From NCBI GenBank assembly GCA_903851655.1, contig CAINOV010000200.1, forward strand, positions 1-34,886: DNA of 34,886 bases. The letters are read 5' to 3'. Below the pieces are notes generated by a model, which saw nothing but the letters and a program-made list of their open reading frames with translations, made no database searches and had not been told where the DNA came from. The position numbers and the translations under genes were made by a program. The stretch's first letter is position 1. Every line of letters starts with the position of its first letter. Below, in pieces: positions 26,763 through 34,886 of this stretch. The DNA is from an uncultured Caulobacterales bacterium (GTDB lineage: Bacteria > Pseudomonadota > Alphaproteobacteria > Caulobacterales > Caulobacteraceae).

Positions 26763-28103
26763 ATGAATTTGTCGCGTTTCATCGTCGTCGCCTCGGTCCT
26801 TGCGACGGTGCTGGGCGCAGAGGCCCCGGCTCAGCCGGCGCCTGCGTCCGCGCCCGTTCCGGCGCCTGCGCCGGCCGCCAAGCCGCCTCCGGGACGCAAC
26901 CCGCTGGCCTTCGCCGCCCATGTGGCCGCAACGGTCAATGACGAGGTGATCTCCACCTATGACCTGCAGCAGCGGATGCTGCTGCTGATCGTCACCTCCG
27001 GGGTCCAGCCCACCGAACAGAATGCGCCCCAGCTCCAGCGGGAGGCGCTGCGCGGCATGATCGACGAGCGCCTGCAGCTGCAGGAGATCCGCAAGATCCA
27101 GACCAAGCAGAAGATGAAGATCGAGCCGACGGACAAGGAGGTCGACGAAGAGCTGACCGACCTGGCCCGCAGCAACAATCTTCGCTACGACCAGCTGGCG
27201 CAGCAACTGGCCAATGCCGGGGTCAGCATCAACACCCTGCGGGACCAGATCCGGGCTCAGGTGGCCTGGCGCCGCTACATGGGCGGACGGTTCGGCAGCT
27301 CCATCCGGATCGGCGACGACCAGATCAAGGCCAGCCTGACGCGGATCAACGCCGCCGCCGCCAAGCCCCAGTTCCTGGTCAGCGAGATCTTCCTCGACGC
27401 CCAGCGGGTCGGCGGCGCCGACGTGGCGCTGAACGGCGCCAAGCAGCTGCTGGAGCAACTGCAAAACGGCGCGCCCTTCCCGGCGGTGGCGCGGCAGTTT
27501 TCCTCGGCCTCCTCCGCCCAGCAGGGCGGCGACGAGGGCTGGCTGGTGTCGGGCGAGATCGCCCCGCCGCTGCAGGCGGCCCTGGACGGCCTGAACCCCG
27601 GACAGCTATCCCAGCCGATCGAGACGCCGGAAGGGGTCTATATCCTGCTGCTACGGGATCGGCGGGCGGGGTCGTCCTCGACCATGGTCAACCTGAAGCA
27701 GGCCCTGGCGCCCCTGGCCGACAACGCCACGCCCGATCAGGTGGCGGCGGCGACGGCGCGGCTGAACGCTCTCGCCAGCAAGTTCAAGGGCTGCGACGAC
27801 CTCGAGGCCCAGGCGGAAAAGCTCGGGGGTCTGAAGGCTGGGGAGACCGGCGAGGTGGACGTCAAGGACCTGGCGCCGGCCTTCCGCGACGCCGTCGTGC
27901 CGCTGAAGCCCGGCCAGCTGACGGCGCCGATCCAGACCCGCCAGGGCCTGCACCTGGTGGCGGTGTGCAGCAAGCGCCAGGGCGGGCTGCACGAGCCCAG
28001 CCATTCGGAGATCGAGAACCGGCTCTACAGCGAAGAGCTGAGCATGCTGGCCAAGCGCTTCCTGCGGGACCTGCACAACTCGGCCACCATCGAAGCGCGA
28101 TGA
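26763..28103 (+). CDS. surA: Periplasmic peptidyl-prolyl isomerase / chaperone SurA
   Basis: The 446-residue protein has a signal peptide (about 1-23), a Pro/Ala-rich linker, and a SurA N-domain (VAATVNDEVISTYDLQQRM, then LRGMIDERLQLQE). One parvulin domain is clear (SEIFLDAQR, FPAVARQFSSASSAQQGGDEGWLVSGE, VYILLLRDRR). A second, diverged parvulin-like domain (about 330-420) contains DLAPAFRDAV and APIQTRQGLHLVAVC. SurA escorts outer-membrane proteins across the periplasm, LptD being a key client. I chose ATG 26763, which begins the signal peptide; the frame is open 75 bases further upstream. The gene is 31 bases after lptD and overlaps pdxA as ATGA. Confidence 0.92.
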   Translation: MNLSRFIVVASVLATVLGAEAPAQPAPASAPVPAPAPAAKPPPGRNPLAFAAHVAATVNDEVISTYDLQQRMLLLIVTSGVQPTEQNAPQLQREALRGMIDERLQLQEIRKIQTKQKMKIEPTDKEVDEELTDLARSNNLRYDQLAQQLANAGVSINTLRDQIRAQVAWRRYMGGRFGSSIRIGDDQIKASLTRINAAAAKPQFLVSEIFLDAQRVGGADVALNGAKQLLEQLQNGAPFPAVARQFSSASSAQQGGDEGWLVSGEIAPPLQAALDGLNPGQLSQPIETPEGVYILLLRDRRAGSSSTMVNLKQALAPLADNATPDQVAAATARLNALASKFKGCDDLEAQAEKLGGLKAGETGEVDVKDLAPAFRDAVVPLKPGQLTAPIQTRQGLHLVAVCSKRQGGLHEPSHSEIENRLYSEELSMLAKRFLRDLHNSATIEAR

Positions 28104-29107
28104 GCCGGCCACAGCCGCTGGCGCTCAGCCTCGGCGACCCCGCCGGAATCGGTCCGGAAATCATCCCCGCGGCCTGGACCGCCCTCCGCGGCACGGGGCT
28201 TGTCTTCGCCGTGCTGGGGGACGCCGATCTGCTGGCCGCCTCAGGCGTTCCGGTGGCGCGGATCGCCGAGCTCGGGGACGCCGCCGCCGCCTTTCCCACG
28301 TCCCTGCCCGTGCTCCACAGCCCGGTCGCCGCCGCGGTCGTGCGCGGACAGGCCGATCCGGCCCATGCCGGTGCGATCCTGGGCTGGATCGAAAAGGGTG
28401 TGACCCTGTGCCGCACGGGCGCCGCCAGCGGCCTGGTGACCGCCCCGATCGCCAAGGCCCCGCTCTACGCCGCCGGTTTCCGCTTTCCCGGACATACGGA
28501 GTTCCTCGCCGAGCTGACGGCGGATGCGCCCATGGCCGGCCGGCGGGGACCCGTGATGATGCTGACCGCCGCCGACCTGCGGGTGGCGCTGGTCACCATC
28601 CACACGCCCCTGTCCGCCGTTCCCGCCGCCCTGACGGTCGAGGGGATCGTCCAGGTGGGCGAGGTCACGGCCGAGGCCCTTCGCCGGGACTTCGGCCTTG
28701 CGCGTCCGCGGCTGGCCATGGCCGGGCTCAACCCCCATGCGGGTGAAAGCGGGACCCTTGGCCGGGAGGAGATCGATGTCATCAATCCCGCCGCAGCGGC
28801 GCTGCGCCGGCGGGGGATCGACTGCACCGACGCCCGCCCGGCGGACAGCCTGTTCCACGCCGAGGCCCGCGGGCGGTTCGACGCGGTGATCTGTCAGTAC
28901 CACGACCAGGCCCTGATCCCGGTCAAGACCTTGGACTTCTGGGGCGGCGTGAACATGACCCTCGGCCTGCCGATCGTCCGCACGTCGCCCGATCACGGAG
29001 TCGGCTACGACATCGCCGGACGCGGCCTTGCGCGCCCGGACAGCCTGATCGCCGCCGTCCGGCTGGCGGCCGAGACCGCCGCGCACCGCGCCCGGGCCGG
29101 CGCATGA
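28100..29107 (+). CDS. pdxA: 4-hydroxythreonine-4-phosphate dehydrogenase
   Basis: The 335-residue enzyme begins LALSLGDPAGIGPEI, the family's first signature. It continues with GLVTAPIAKAPLYAAGF, FPGHTEFLAEL (metal-binding His), NPHAGESGTLGREE, and QYHDQALIPVK (second His). It oxidises 4-phosphohydroxy-threonine in the DXP-dependent pyridoxal phosphate pathway, using NAD(P) and a divalent metal. Both ends overlap neighbours by ATGA (surA upstream, rsmA downstream), so the three are translationally coupled. The order surA-pdxA-rsmA is ancient and widespread in proteobacteria. Confidence 0.96.
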   Translation: MSRPQPLALSLGDPAGIGPEIIPAAWTALRGTGLVFAVLGDADLLAASGVPVARIAELGDAAAAFPTSLPVLHSPVAAAVVRGQADPAHAGAILGWIEKGVTLCRTGAASGLVTAPIAKAPLYAAGFRFPGHTEFLAELTADAPMAGRRGPVMMLTAADLRVALVTIHTPLSAVPAALTVEGIVQVGEVTAEALRRDFGLARPRLAMAGLNPHAGESGTLGREEIDVINPAAAALRRRGIDCTDARPADSLFHAEARGRFDAVICQYHDQALIPVKTLDFWGGVNMTLGLPIVRTSPDHGVGYDIAGRGLARPDSLIAAVRLAAETAAHRARAGA

Positions 29108-29943
29108 GCGGTCTTGAAGACCTCCCCCCCCTGCGCGAGGCGCTGGCCGCCGAGGGGCTGCTGGCGCGCAAGAGCTTTGGCCAGCATTTCCTGCTGGACC
29201 TGAACCTAACCCGCAAGATCGTGCGACTGGCCGCGCCCCTGGACGGCGCCGTGGTCATCGAGGTGGGCCCGGGTCCGGGGGGGCTCACCCGGGCGCTGCT
29301 GGAAAGCGACGCGGCCCTCGTGATCGCCGTCGAGAAGGACCCCCGCTTTCTGCCCCTGCTGCAGGAACTGGCGGACGCGGCCCCCGGCCGGCTGGTGGTG
29401 ATCGAGGCCGACGCCCTGACCGTGGACGAGGCCGCGCTGGTGGCCGCCCACGCCCCCGGACGCCCGGTGCGGGTGATCGCCAACCTTCCCTACAATGTGG
29501 GCACGCCCCTGCTGATCAAATGGCTGACCGGCCCGCTGCGCCCGGCGGCCATGCACCTGATGTTCCAGAAGGAAGTCGCCCAGCGCATCGCCGCGGCCGT
29601 GGGGTCGGACGCCTATGGCCGGCTGTCGGTGATCTCCCAGGCCGTGGCCGAGGCGCGCATCGCCCTCACCCTCCCCGCCCGGGCCTTCACGCCGCCGCCC
29701 AAGGTCGACTCCGCCGTCATCGAGATCACGCCGCGGGCGCAGGGGCCGTCGGCCGCGCTGCTGGCGGCGCTGGAAACGGTCACGGCCCACGCCTTCGGCC
29801 AACGGCGCAAGATGCTCCGGTCGAGCCTCAAGGCCCTGGGCGGCGCAGCCCTGTGCGAGGCGGCGGGGATCGATGCGGACGCCCGGGCCGAGACCATACC
29901 GGTCAGCGGTTTTCTGGCGCTGGCGGAAGCGGTCAAGGGATGA
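29104..29943 (+). CDS. rsmA: 16S rRNA (adenine(1518)-N(6)/adenine(1519)-N(6))-dimethyltransferase
   Basis: The 279-residue methyltransferase (also called KsgA) has KSFGQHFL (23-30), the SAM motif VIEVGPGPGGLT (51-62), acidic EKDP (77-80), and the catalytic motif NLPYNVGTPLL (127-137). FTPPPKVDSAV, typical of the family, comes later. It dimethylates two adjacent adenines near the 3' end of 16S rRNA, a late step of 30S assembly; its loss gives kasugamycin resistance in E. coli. The ATG overlaps the pdxA stop, and its own stop overlaps the next ATG. Confidence 0.96.
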   Translation: MSGLEDLPPLREALAAEGLLARKSFGQHFLLDLNLTRKIVRLAAPLDGAVVIEVGPGPGGLTRALLESDAALVIAVEKDPRFLPLLQELADAAPGRLVVIEADALTVDEAALVAAHAPGRPVRVIANLPYNVGTPLLIKWLTGPLRPAAMHLMFQKEVAQRIAAAVGSDAYGRLSVISQAVAEARIALTLPARAFTPPPKVDSAVIEITPRAQGPSAALLAALETVTAHAFGQRRKMLRSSLKALGGAALCEAAGIDADARAETIPVSGFLALAEAVKG

Positions 29944-31169
29944 AGCACGTCACCATTGTCGGCGGCGGACCGGCGGGCCTGATGGCCGCCGAGCGCCTCA
30001 GCGGCGCCGGTTTGCGGGTGACGGTGCACGATCGCATGCCGTCGCTGGGTCGCAAGCTGCTGATGGCCGGCCGGGGCGGGTTGAACCTGACCCATGCCGA
30101 GCCCTGGGACCGATTCCAGACGCGCTACGGCGCCGCCCAGCCCAGGCTGGCGCCGATTCTGGCGGTCTTTGACCGCGAGGCGCTTCAGGCCTGGTCGGCG
30201 GGGCTGGGCCAGCCGACCGTCACCGGGCCGTCGGACCGGATCTTTCCCGTGGCGATGAAGGCCTCGCCCCTGCTGCGGGCCTGGCTGGCTCGGCTGGCGG
30301 CGCAGGGCGTGACGTTTCGCACCCGCTCCACCTGGACCGGCTGGGACGGGACCGGCGCCCTGACCTTCGCCTCCGAGGACGGCGCGGTCTCGACGGAGCG
30401 GCCGGACGCCGTGGTCATCGCCGGCGGCGGGGCCAGCTGGCCCCGGCTGGGGTCCGACGGGTCGGCGGCGGCGATCCTAAGCGACGCCGGCGTCGGCGTG
30501 CAGCCCTTTGCGGCGGCCAATGTCGGGGTCGATGTGCCCTGGAGCGCGCCGTTCCTCGCCCGGTTCGCCGGCGCGCCGCTGAAGGGCTGCGCCTTCACCG
30601 TGGGCAACCAGCGGGTGCGGGGCGAGGCCGTGATCACCGACTCTGGGCTGGAGGGGGGTGCGATCTACGCCCTGGGCCCCGCCCTGCGGTCGGCGCTGGC
30701 AAGGGACGGCGCCGCGCGCCTGTGGCTCGACCTGCGTCCCGATCTCAAGGCCGACGCCCTCGCTGCGAAGATTCTCGAGACCCCGGCGCACCAGTCCCTG
30801 TCCAACCGCCTGCGCAAGGCGGCCAGCCTGCCCCCCCTGACCGTGCCGCTGCTGCGCGAGCACCTTCCGGCGCTCCCCGCCACGCCTGCCGCCCTGGCCA
30901 CGGCCCTCAAGGGCGTGTCCCTCGCCGTGACCGGCCTTCAGCCCCTGACGCGGGCCATATCCTCGGCGGGCGGGGTGCGGTGGAGCGACCTGGACGACGA
31001 CCTGATGCTGACCGCCCGTCCCGGCGTGTTCTGCGCGGGAGAGATGCTGGACTGGGAAGCCCCCACCGGCGGCTATCTGCTGCAGGCGACCCTGGCCACC
31101 GGCGCAGCCGCGGCGCAGGGCGTGCTCCGCTGGCTGGACCGCCCCGACGCGCCGCCGGACGCGGCCTAG
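29940..31169 (+). CDS. BaiN/YhiN-like NAD(P)/FAD-dependent flavoprotein (TIGR03862-type)
   Basis: The 409-residue protein starts with a Rossmann FAD motif (VTIVGGGPAGLMAAERL) and has KLLMAGRGGLNLTH, the family's typical GKCN-like region in diverged form. VVIAGGGASWPRLGSDG follows, and a C-terminal FAD motif reads GVFCAGEMLDWEAPTGGYLLQ. The family resembles YhiN/BaiN oxidoreductases; the physiological substrate is unknown. It is the last gene of the lpt-surA-pdxA-rsmA run, coupled to rsmA by ATGA. Its stop TAG lies inside the palindrome CTAG, which is also the stop of the convergent CLC gene. Confidence 0.85.
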   Translation: MKHVTIVGGGPAGLMAAERLSGAGLRVTVHDRMPSLGRKLLMAGRGGLNLTHAEPWDRFQTRYGAAQPRLAPILAVFDREALQAWSAGLGQPTVTGPSDRIFPVAMKASPLLRAWLARLAAQGVTFRTRSTWTGWDGTGALTFASEDGAVSTERPDAVVIAGGGASWPRLGSDGSAAAILSDAGVGVQPFAAANVGVDVPWSAPFLARFAGAPLKGCAFTVGNQRVRGEAVITDSGLEGGAIYALGPALRSALARDGAARLWLDLRPDLKADALAAKILETPAHQSLSNRLRKAASLPPLTVPLLREHLPALPATPAALATALKGVSLAVTGLQPLTRAISSAGGVRWSDLDDDLMLTARPGVFCAGEMLDWEAPTGGYLLQATLATGAAAAQGVLRWLDRPDAPPDAA

Positions 31170-32959
31170 CCGTCCTCCCCGGTCAGGCTGCGATTGGCCT
31201 TGTCCAGCTCCTCCGCATACCGGCGGCTGGCGTAGGTCTCGGTCAGCAGGCCCACCACCTTGAGGGAGTTCGCGTCGTCCACCACCGCCAGGGTCTCGGC
31301 CTCCGACTGGCCGAAGGCGGCCATGGCCGCCTTCACGTCCAGCTCCGGGGTCAGCACCGCCGTCCGCCAGCGGGCCAGGGTGCGCACCAGACGGGTGGAG
31401 GCGTCGGCGTCCAGCTCCGGCGCATGGGCCTCCGCCGTCGGCACCAGGCCCACATAGGTCCCGTCGGTCTGGCTCAGGATCACCATGTGCCGCGAGCCGA
31501 GGGGATAGGCCCGGCGGAACTCGGCCACCGTGGCGTCGGCGGCCAGGGTCGCCGGATCCCGCCGCATCAGCCGGGCCACGGTGAGGCTGCGCATCCAGCC
31601 CACATCGGCGGCGGAGCGGATGCTCTCCCCCCGCAGGTGCAGCCGCCAGGTGGAGAAGGAATAGCCGAACGCCTCCCGCACCGTCAGGCTGGTGACGACG
31701 CACGCCGCCAGCACCGCGCCGGTCAGGCTGTAGTCGCCGGTGGTCTCCAGCACCAGGAAGGACATGGTCAGCGGCCCGCCGACAATGGCCACGGCGAACA
31801 CGCCCATGCCGGTCAGGGTGCAGGCGGTGGGGTCGATGGCCAGGTTCGGCAGCAGCTGGATCGCCACGCCGCCATAGAGCTTGCCCAGCAGCGCGCCGAC
31901 GAACAGGGAGGCGAAGAACAGCCCGCCGCGGAAGCCCGATCCAAGGGAGATCAGGGCGGCGACCAGCTTAAGGGCGATCAGCAGCATCAGCCGCCGGGCG
32001 GTCAGGTCGAGGGACAGGTCCAGCTTCATGGCCCCGTGGCCGGCGGCCAGCACCTGGGGCGTGACCAGGGCCAGCAATCCAAGGCAGAGGCCGCCCAGGG
32101 CCGGACGGGCCCAGACGGGGATGCGGCTGCGGTCAAAGGCCTGCTCCACCACCGCCACGGCGCGCATGGTCAGGATGCCCAGGCCACAGGCCAGGATCCC
32201 GAGGATCATCAGCACCACGTAGTGCAGGGGCTGGACATTGCCCACGGTCGGCGCGTGGATCGAATAGGGCGCCCCGATCAGGGCCTGGGCGGTGAGGAAC
32301 CCGGCCAGGGAGCCGGCCATCACCGCGGCGACATTGGACAGGGAATAGACCCCGATGATCAGCTCGAAGGCGTAGAAGGCCCCGGTCAGCGGCGCGCCAA
32401 AGGCCGCGGCGATGGCGCCGGCCGCGCCGCAGCCGACCATGATCCGCAGATCGCTGCGCCGCAGGTTCAGCCACACGCCCAGCCGCGACGCCAGGCCCGC
32501 CCCGATCTGGGAATAGCCCGCCTCCAGCCCCACCGAGGCCCCGAAGCCGTTGGACAGCAGGGTCTGCAGGGTGACGAGCGCGCTGTCGCGCAGGGACATG
32601 CGTCCGCCGCGCAGGGCGTTGGCCTCCACCGGGTCCACGGTCGGCCTCGCCCCCGTCCGGCGGCGCCACAACTCGATCAGCCCCAGCAACAGGCCGCCAA
32701 AGACCGGCGCGGCGATGGCGCGCCAGGGAGCGATCCGGTCGACCGCGGACAGGCGGACATCGATGGGGATGCCGAAGCTGAAGGCGTGCAGCAGTTGCGC
32801 CGTGGCCGCGATCAGGGTGACGATCACCCCGGCCATGGCCCCGACCACGGCCCCGGTCACCGCCAGCGCGACGCTGGAGCCACGAACCACGCTGCGCAGC
32901 CGCGCCGGCCACGCCAGCGCCCGCACCATCGCTCCGGCCTCCGCGACCGGGCGGCTCAT
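31166..32959 (-). CDS. CLC-type chloride channel or H+/Cl- exchanger with C-terminal CBS domains
   Basis: The 597-residue protein has about ten or more hydrophobic segments up to residue 430 and a cytoplasmic tail (about 455-590) with two CBS-like domains ([37 protein letters not shown]). CLC landmarks are [14 protein letters not shown] with Glu146 in the gating-glutamate position, FELIIG near 205, and [20 protein letters not shown]. The family's GSGIP stretch near the start of the pore is not recognisable, and the usual GxEGP reads GLEAG. Transport mode (channel or exchanger) is thus open, and fluoride or another anion is possible. It is the last gene of the tag-rnhB unit, overlapping rnhB by ATGA. 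Confidence 0.85.
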   Translation of the reverse strand: MSRPVAEAGAMVRALAWPARLRSVVRGSSVALAVTGAVVGAMAGVIVTLIAATAQLLHAFSFGIPIDVRLSAVDRIAPWRAIAAPVFGGLLLGLIELWRRRTGARPTVDPVEANALRGGRMSLRDSALVTLQTLLSNGFGASVGLEAGYSQIGAGLASRLGVWLNLRRSDLRIMVGCGAAGAIAAAFGAPLTGAFYAFELIIGVYSLSNVAAVMAGSLAGFLTAQALIGAPYSIHAPTVGNVQPLHYVVLMILGILACGLGILTMRAVAVVEQAFDRSRIPVWARPALGGLCLGLLALVTPQVLAAGHGAMKLDLSLDLTARRLMLLIALKLVAALISLGSGFRGGLFFASLFVGALLGKLYGGVAIQLLPNLAIDPTACTLTGMGVFAVAIVGGPLTMSFLVLETTGDYSLTGAVLAACVVTSLTVREAFGYSFSTWRLHLRGESIRSAADVGWMRSLTVARLMRRDPATLAADATVAEFRRAYPLGSRHMVILSQTDGTYVGLVPTAEAHAPELDADASTRLVRTLARWRTAVLTPELDVKAAMAAFGQSEAETLAVVDDANSLKVVGLLTETYASRRYAEELDKANRSLTGEDG

Positions 32960-33600
32960 GCGGCGCCCCGCCGCGCCAGCCGGACCTGCAGGGCCCGATA
33001 GCTCATCCGGTGTTCGGGACAGGGGCCCAGGCGCTCCAGCGCCGCCGCGTGGGCGGGCACGCCATAGCCCTTGTGCACGGCGAAGCCATAACCGGGCCAG
33101 CGGCGGTCCAGCTCCTCCATCGCCCGGTCCCGGGCGGTCTTGGCCAGGATCGAGGCCGCGGCGATCGAGGCGCTTCGACCGTCCCCGCCGATGATCGCCA
33201 CCCCGTGGCAGCCCAGATCGAACACCCGGTTGCCGTCGATCAGCGCCGTGACCGGCCGCAGGGCCAGGGCGTCCGTCGCCCGGCGCATGGCGAGCCCGGT
33301 GGCCTGCAGGATGTTCAGCGCGGCGATCTCCTCCACCGACGCGAAGCCGACCCCGAAGGCCAGGGCGACGGCCCGGATCTCCGCCTCCAGCGCCGCCCGC
33401 GCCCGGGCCGTCAGCGCCTTGGAGTCGTCGAGGCCCGCCGGAATGCGCTGCGCGTCGAGGATCACCGCCGCCGCGGTCACCGGTCCCGCCCAGGGACCGC
33501 GCCCGGCCTCGTCGACTCCGCAGACCGGGCCGGGCCAGCCTTGCTCCAGGGAGAAGTCCGGTCCGGGCCGAAGGGCCTTGCGCCGTGGGGCCGTCCTCAC
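32956..33600 (-). CDS. rnhB: Ribonuclease HII
   Basis: The 214-residue enzyme contains [15 protein letters not shown] with Asp30 and Glu31, DDSKALT, LIDGN with Asp122, and [15 protein letters not shown], the RNase HII pattern. The spacing of the acidic residues equals that of E. coli RnhB. It nicks RNA in RNA-DNA hybrids and starts removal of misincorporated ribonucleotides. About 20 basic residues precede the domain. Start and stop both overlap neighbours by ATGA (tag before it, CLC gene after it). Confidence 0.96.
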   Translation of the reverse strand: MRTAPRRKALRPGPDFSLEQGWPGPVCGVDEAGRGPWAGPVTAAAVILDAQRIPAGLDDSKALTARARAALEAEIRAVALAFGVGFASVEEIAALNILQATGLAMRRATDALALRPVTALIDGNRVFDLGCHGVAIIGGDGRSASIAAASILAKTARDRAMEELDRRWPGYGFAVHKGYGVPAHAAALERLGPCPEHRMSYRALQVRLARRGAA

Positions 33601-34193
33601 GAAGGGGCCTCGCCGTCGCTCAGGGCCTGCACCTCAGACCAGCGGAAGCAGTCGGTGGAATGATCGTTCACCAGGCCCGTCGCCTGCATGAAGGCATAGA
33701 CGATCACCGGACCGCAGAAGCGAAAACCCCGTTGCTTCAGGGCCTTGGCCAGAGATTCGGACTGTGCGGTCTGGGTCGGCGCATGTTTCGCTGTCGGCCA
33801 GGCGTTCTGCACCGGTCGCCCGTCGACAAAGCTCCAGACGAACGGCGCGAAGGCCTCGCCCCGCTGCTGCATGTCGAGATAGGCCCGGGCCGAGCCGATG
33901 GCGGCCTCGATCTTGGCCCGGCTGCGGACGATCCCCGCATCCGCCAGCAGGCGCGCCACGTCGGCCTCGCCATAGCGGGCGATCCGCTCCGGATCAAAGC
34001 CCTCGAAGGCCCGGCGAAACGCCTCGCGCTTGCGCAGGATAGTGATCCAGGACAGGCCCGCCTGGAACCCGTCCAGGATCAACTTCTCCCACAGGGCCCG
34101 GTCGTCCCATTCCGGCGTCCCCCACTCCTCGTCGTGATAGGCGCAATAGAGCGGGTCGTGACCGGGCCAGCTGCAGCGGACGGGCGTTTCCAT
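33597..34193 (-). CDS. tag: DNA-3-methyladenine glycosylase I
   Basis: The 198-residue enzyme has the zinc ligands Cys7, His20, His178 and Cys182 in the same spacing as E. coli Tag. It also has [39 protein letters not shown] and [22 protein letters not shown], all split around the conserved core. It excises 3-methyladenine from alkylated DNA. I chose ATG 34193 because the protein then starts just before the first zinc ligand and GAAGG lies 9 bases upstream; the frame is open much further. With rnhB it forms a small DNA-repair unit. Confidence 0.95.
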   Translation of the reverse strand: METPVRCSWPGHDPLYCAYHDEEWGTPEWDDRALWEKLILDGFQAGLSWITILRKREAFRRAFEGFDPERIARYGEADVARLLADAGIVRSRAKIEAAIGSARAYLDMQQRGEAFAPFVWSFVDGRPVQNAWPTAKHAPTQTAQSESLAKALKQRGFRFCGPVIVYAFMQATGLVNDHSTDCFRWSEVQALSDGEAPS

Positions 34194-34286
34194 GCGGAGA
34201 CCTTCGGGGACAGGGCGTCGGGCGCGCCCCCCGCCGACGCGGAATCTGTCTCGGCGGGCAGCGCGAGCCCATGCTAGTCTGACCCC

Positions 34287-34886
34287 ATGCGGACAGCAAA
34301 GCTCGCCCCCCTGCTTTTCGCCCTTTTCAGCGGGACGGCGCCTCTGGCGGCCGGGGCCGGGGGCGTTTTCGACGGCTGGCGCTATACCACGGAAGCCGTC
34401 GGCGCCCGGGACGCCGACCGGATTGCGTGGATCAACCAGCACCAGTCGGCGACGGAGCTGTTCGTCGCAGCCGGACCGGACTATCGACCCGTCGAGGTCG
34501 CCCGCAACGCCCCGGACGACGGAACGCCCATCGAGGCCCTGTCCATCTCCGCGGACGGCCGGTGGCTGGCCTGGGACCGGGGCGGGGTCGGCGACGCCGC
34601 CGGCCGGGGCGAGCTTGCCGATCGCGGGGTCTGGCTGCTGGGTCCCACCGGCGTCGCCTGCCGGATCGGCGAGGGCGGCCGTCCCACCCTGTCCCCCGAC
34701 AACGCCCGGGTCGCCTGGATGAACCACGGACGCCTGTGGGTCGCGCCGCTGCTGGCGGACTGCACAGCGATCCAGGCGGCGGCAACCGAGATCGCCGGCG
34801 GCGGCGTGGTGGCGCCGGTCTGGTCGCCGGACGGGCGCGCCCTGGCCTTCGAGACGCCGATCGGTCGCGCGCGCAGGGTCGGGCTA
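34287..34886 (+). CDS. Secreted beta-propeller (TolB/S9 peptidase N-terminal-like) protein, truncated by the window edge
   Basis: The first 200 codons are present and no stop is reached. A signal peptide (about 1-23, LLFALFSGTAPLAAGA) is followed by repeated beta-propeller blades with the WD40-like pattern: IEALSISADGRWLAWDRGG, RPTLSPDNARVAWMNHGRLW and APVWSPDGRALAFETP. Such blades occur in TolB-like proteins and in the N-terminal domain of S9 family peptidases; which applies depends on the missing part. It is transcribed divergently from tag across 93 bases. Confidence 0.65.
   Translation, partial: MRTAKLAPLLFALFSGTAPLAAGAGGVFDGWRYTTEAVGARDADRIAWINQHQSATELFVAAGPDYRPVEVARNAPDDGTPIEALSISADGRWLAWDRGGVGDAAGRGELADRGVWLLGPTGVACRIGEGGRPTLSPDNARVAWMNHGRLWVAPLLADCTAIQAAATEIAGGGVVAPVWSPDGRALAFETPIGRARRVGL

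Noticed and set aside
30722-33001. Plus-strand open frame of about 760 codons opposite the CLC gene
   Set aside because: It spans two unrelated genes on different strands and is made of Gln/Gly/His-rich antisense sequence.

Overview
The window is a very GC-rich (roughly 70% by eye), gene-dense stretch of bacterial chromosome. Gene order and family membership point to an alphaproteobacterium of the order Caulobacterales, something like Phenylobacterium or Caulobacter. The main clues are accC-aat next to a DUF2155 gene, an MCE-domain lipid-transport gene and an NDUFA12-type complex I subunit, an HdaA-type DnaA regulator followed by ppk and ppx, and lptF-lptG-lptD-surA-pdxA-rsmA in one run. Nothing looks like a genomic island. 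I see no tRNA, rRNA, IS element, CRISPR array or integrase. The genus is inferred from recalled gene order, not from a search.

Layout. 1-853: end of accC, then aat. 790-2404 (minus strand): NDUFA12-like subunit, MlaD-like protein and DUF2155 protein, convergent with aat and overlapping its 3' end. 2688-5414: a 908-residue protein that resembles the large alphaproteobacterial B12-dependent ribonucleotide reductase NrdJ along its whole length. It keeps the C-terminal TSCPD domain and zinc ribbon but has lost much of the catalytic barrel; a NrdR-box-like sequence lies about 90 bp upstream. 5543-7138: two secreted proteins, a pentapeptide-repeat protein with a polyproline tail and a DUF3828-like protein. 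7128-8909 (minus): aspS. 9140-13674: hdaA-ppk-ppx, linking control of replication initiation with polyphosphate metabolism. 13758-14174: an orphan holin of the gene-transfer-agent type. 14184-15335 (minus): rnd. 15417-17029: purM-purN. 17095-17514 (minus): ndk with a clear terminator. 17622-19517: an ABC-F ATPase. 19567-21514 (minus): pepA-holC. 21824-31169: a seven-gene run, lptF-lptG-lptD-surA-pdxA-rsmA-flavoprotein, mostly joined by 4-bp ATGA overlaps. It ties LPS export and outer-membrane protein folding to pyridoxal phosphate synthesis and 16S rRNA methylation. 31166-34193 (minus): tag-rnhB-CLC channel, again with ATGA overlaps. 34287 to the end: the start of a secreted beta-propeller protein cut by the window edge.

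Most of the window is core housekeeping sequence. The parts that deserve a second look are the NrdJ-like protein and its possible NrdR site, the orphan GTA-type holin with two inverted repeats in front of it, the atypical CLC filter, and several non-ATG starts (TTG for hdaA and purM, GTG for lptD, possibly CTG for ppx). Family assignments rest on recognition of the protein sequences; no database search was run.
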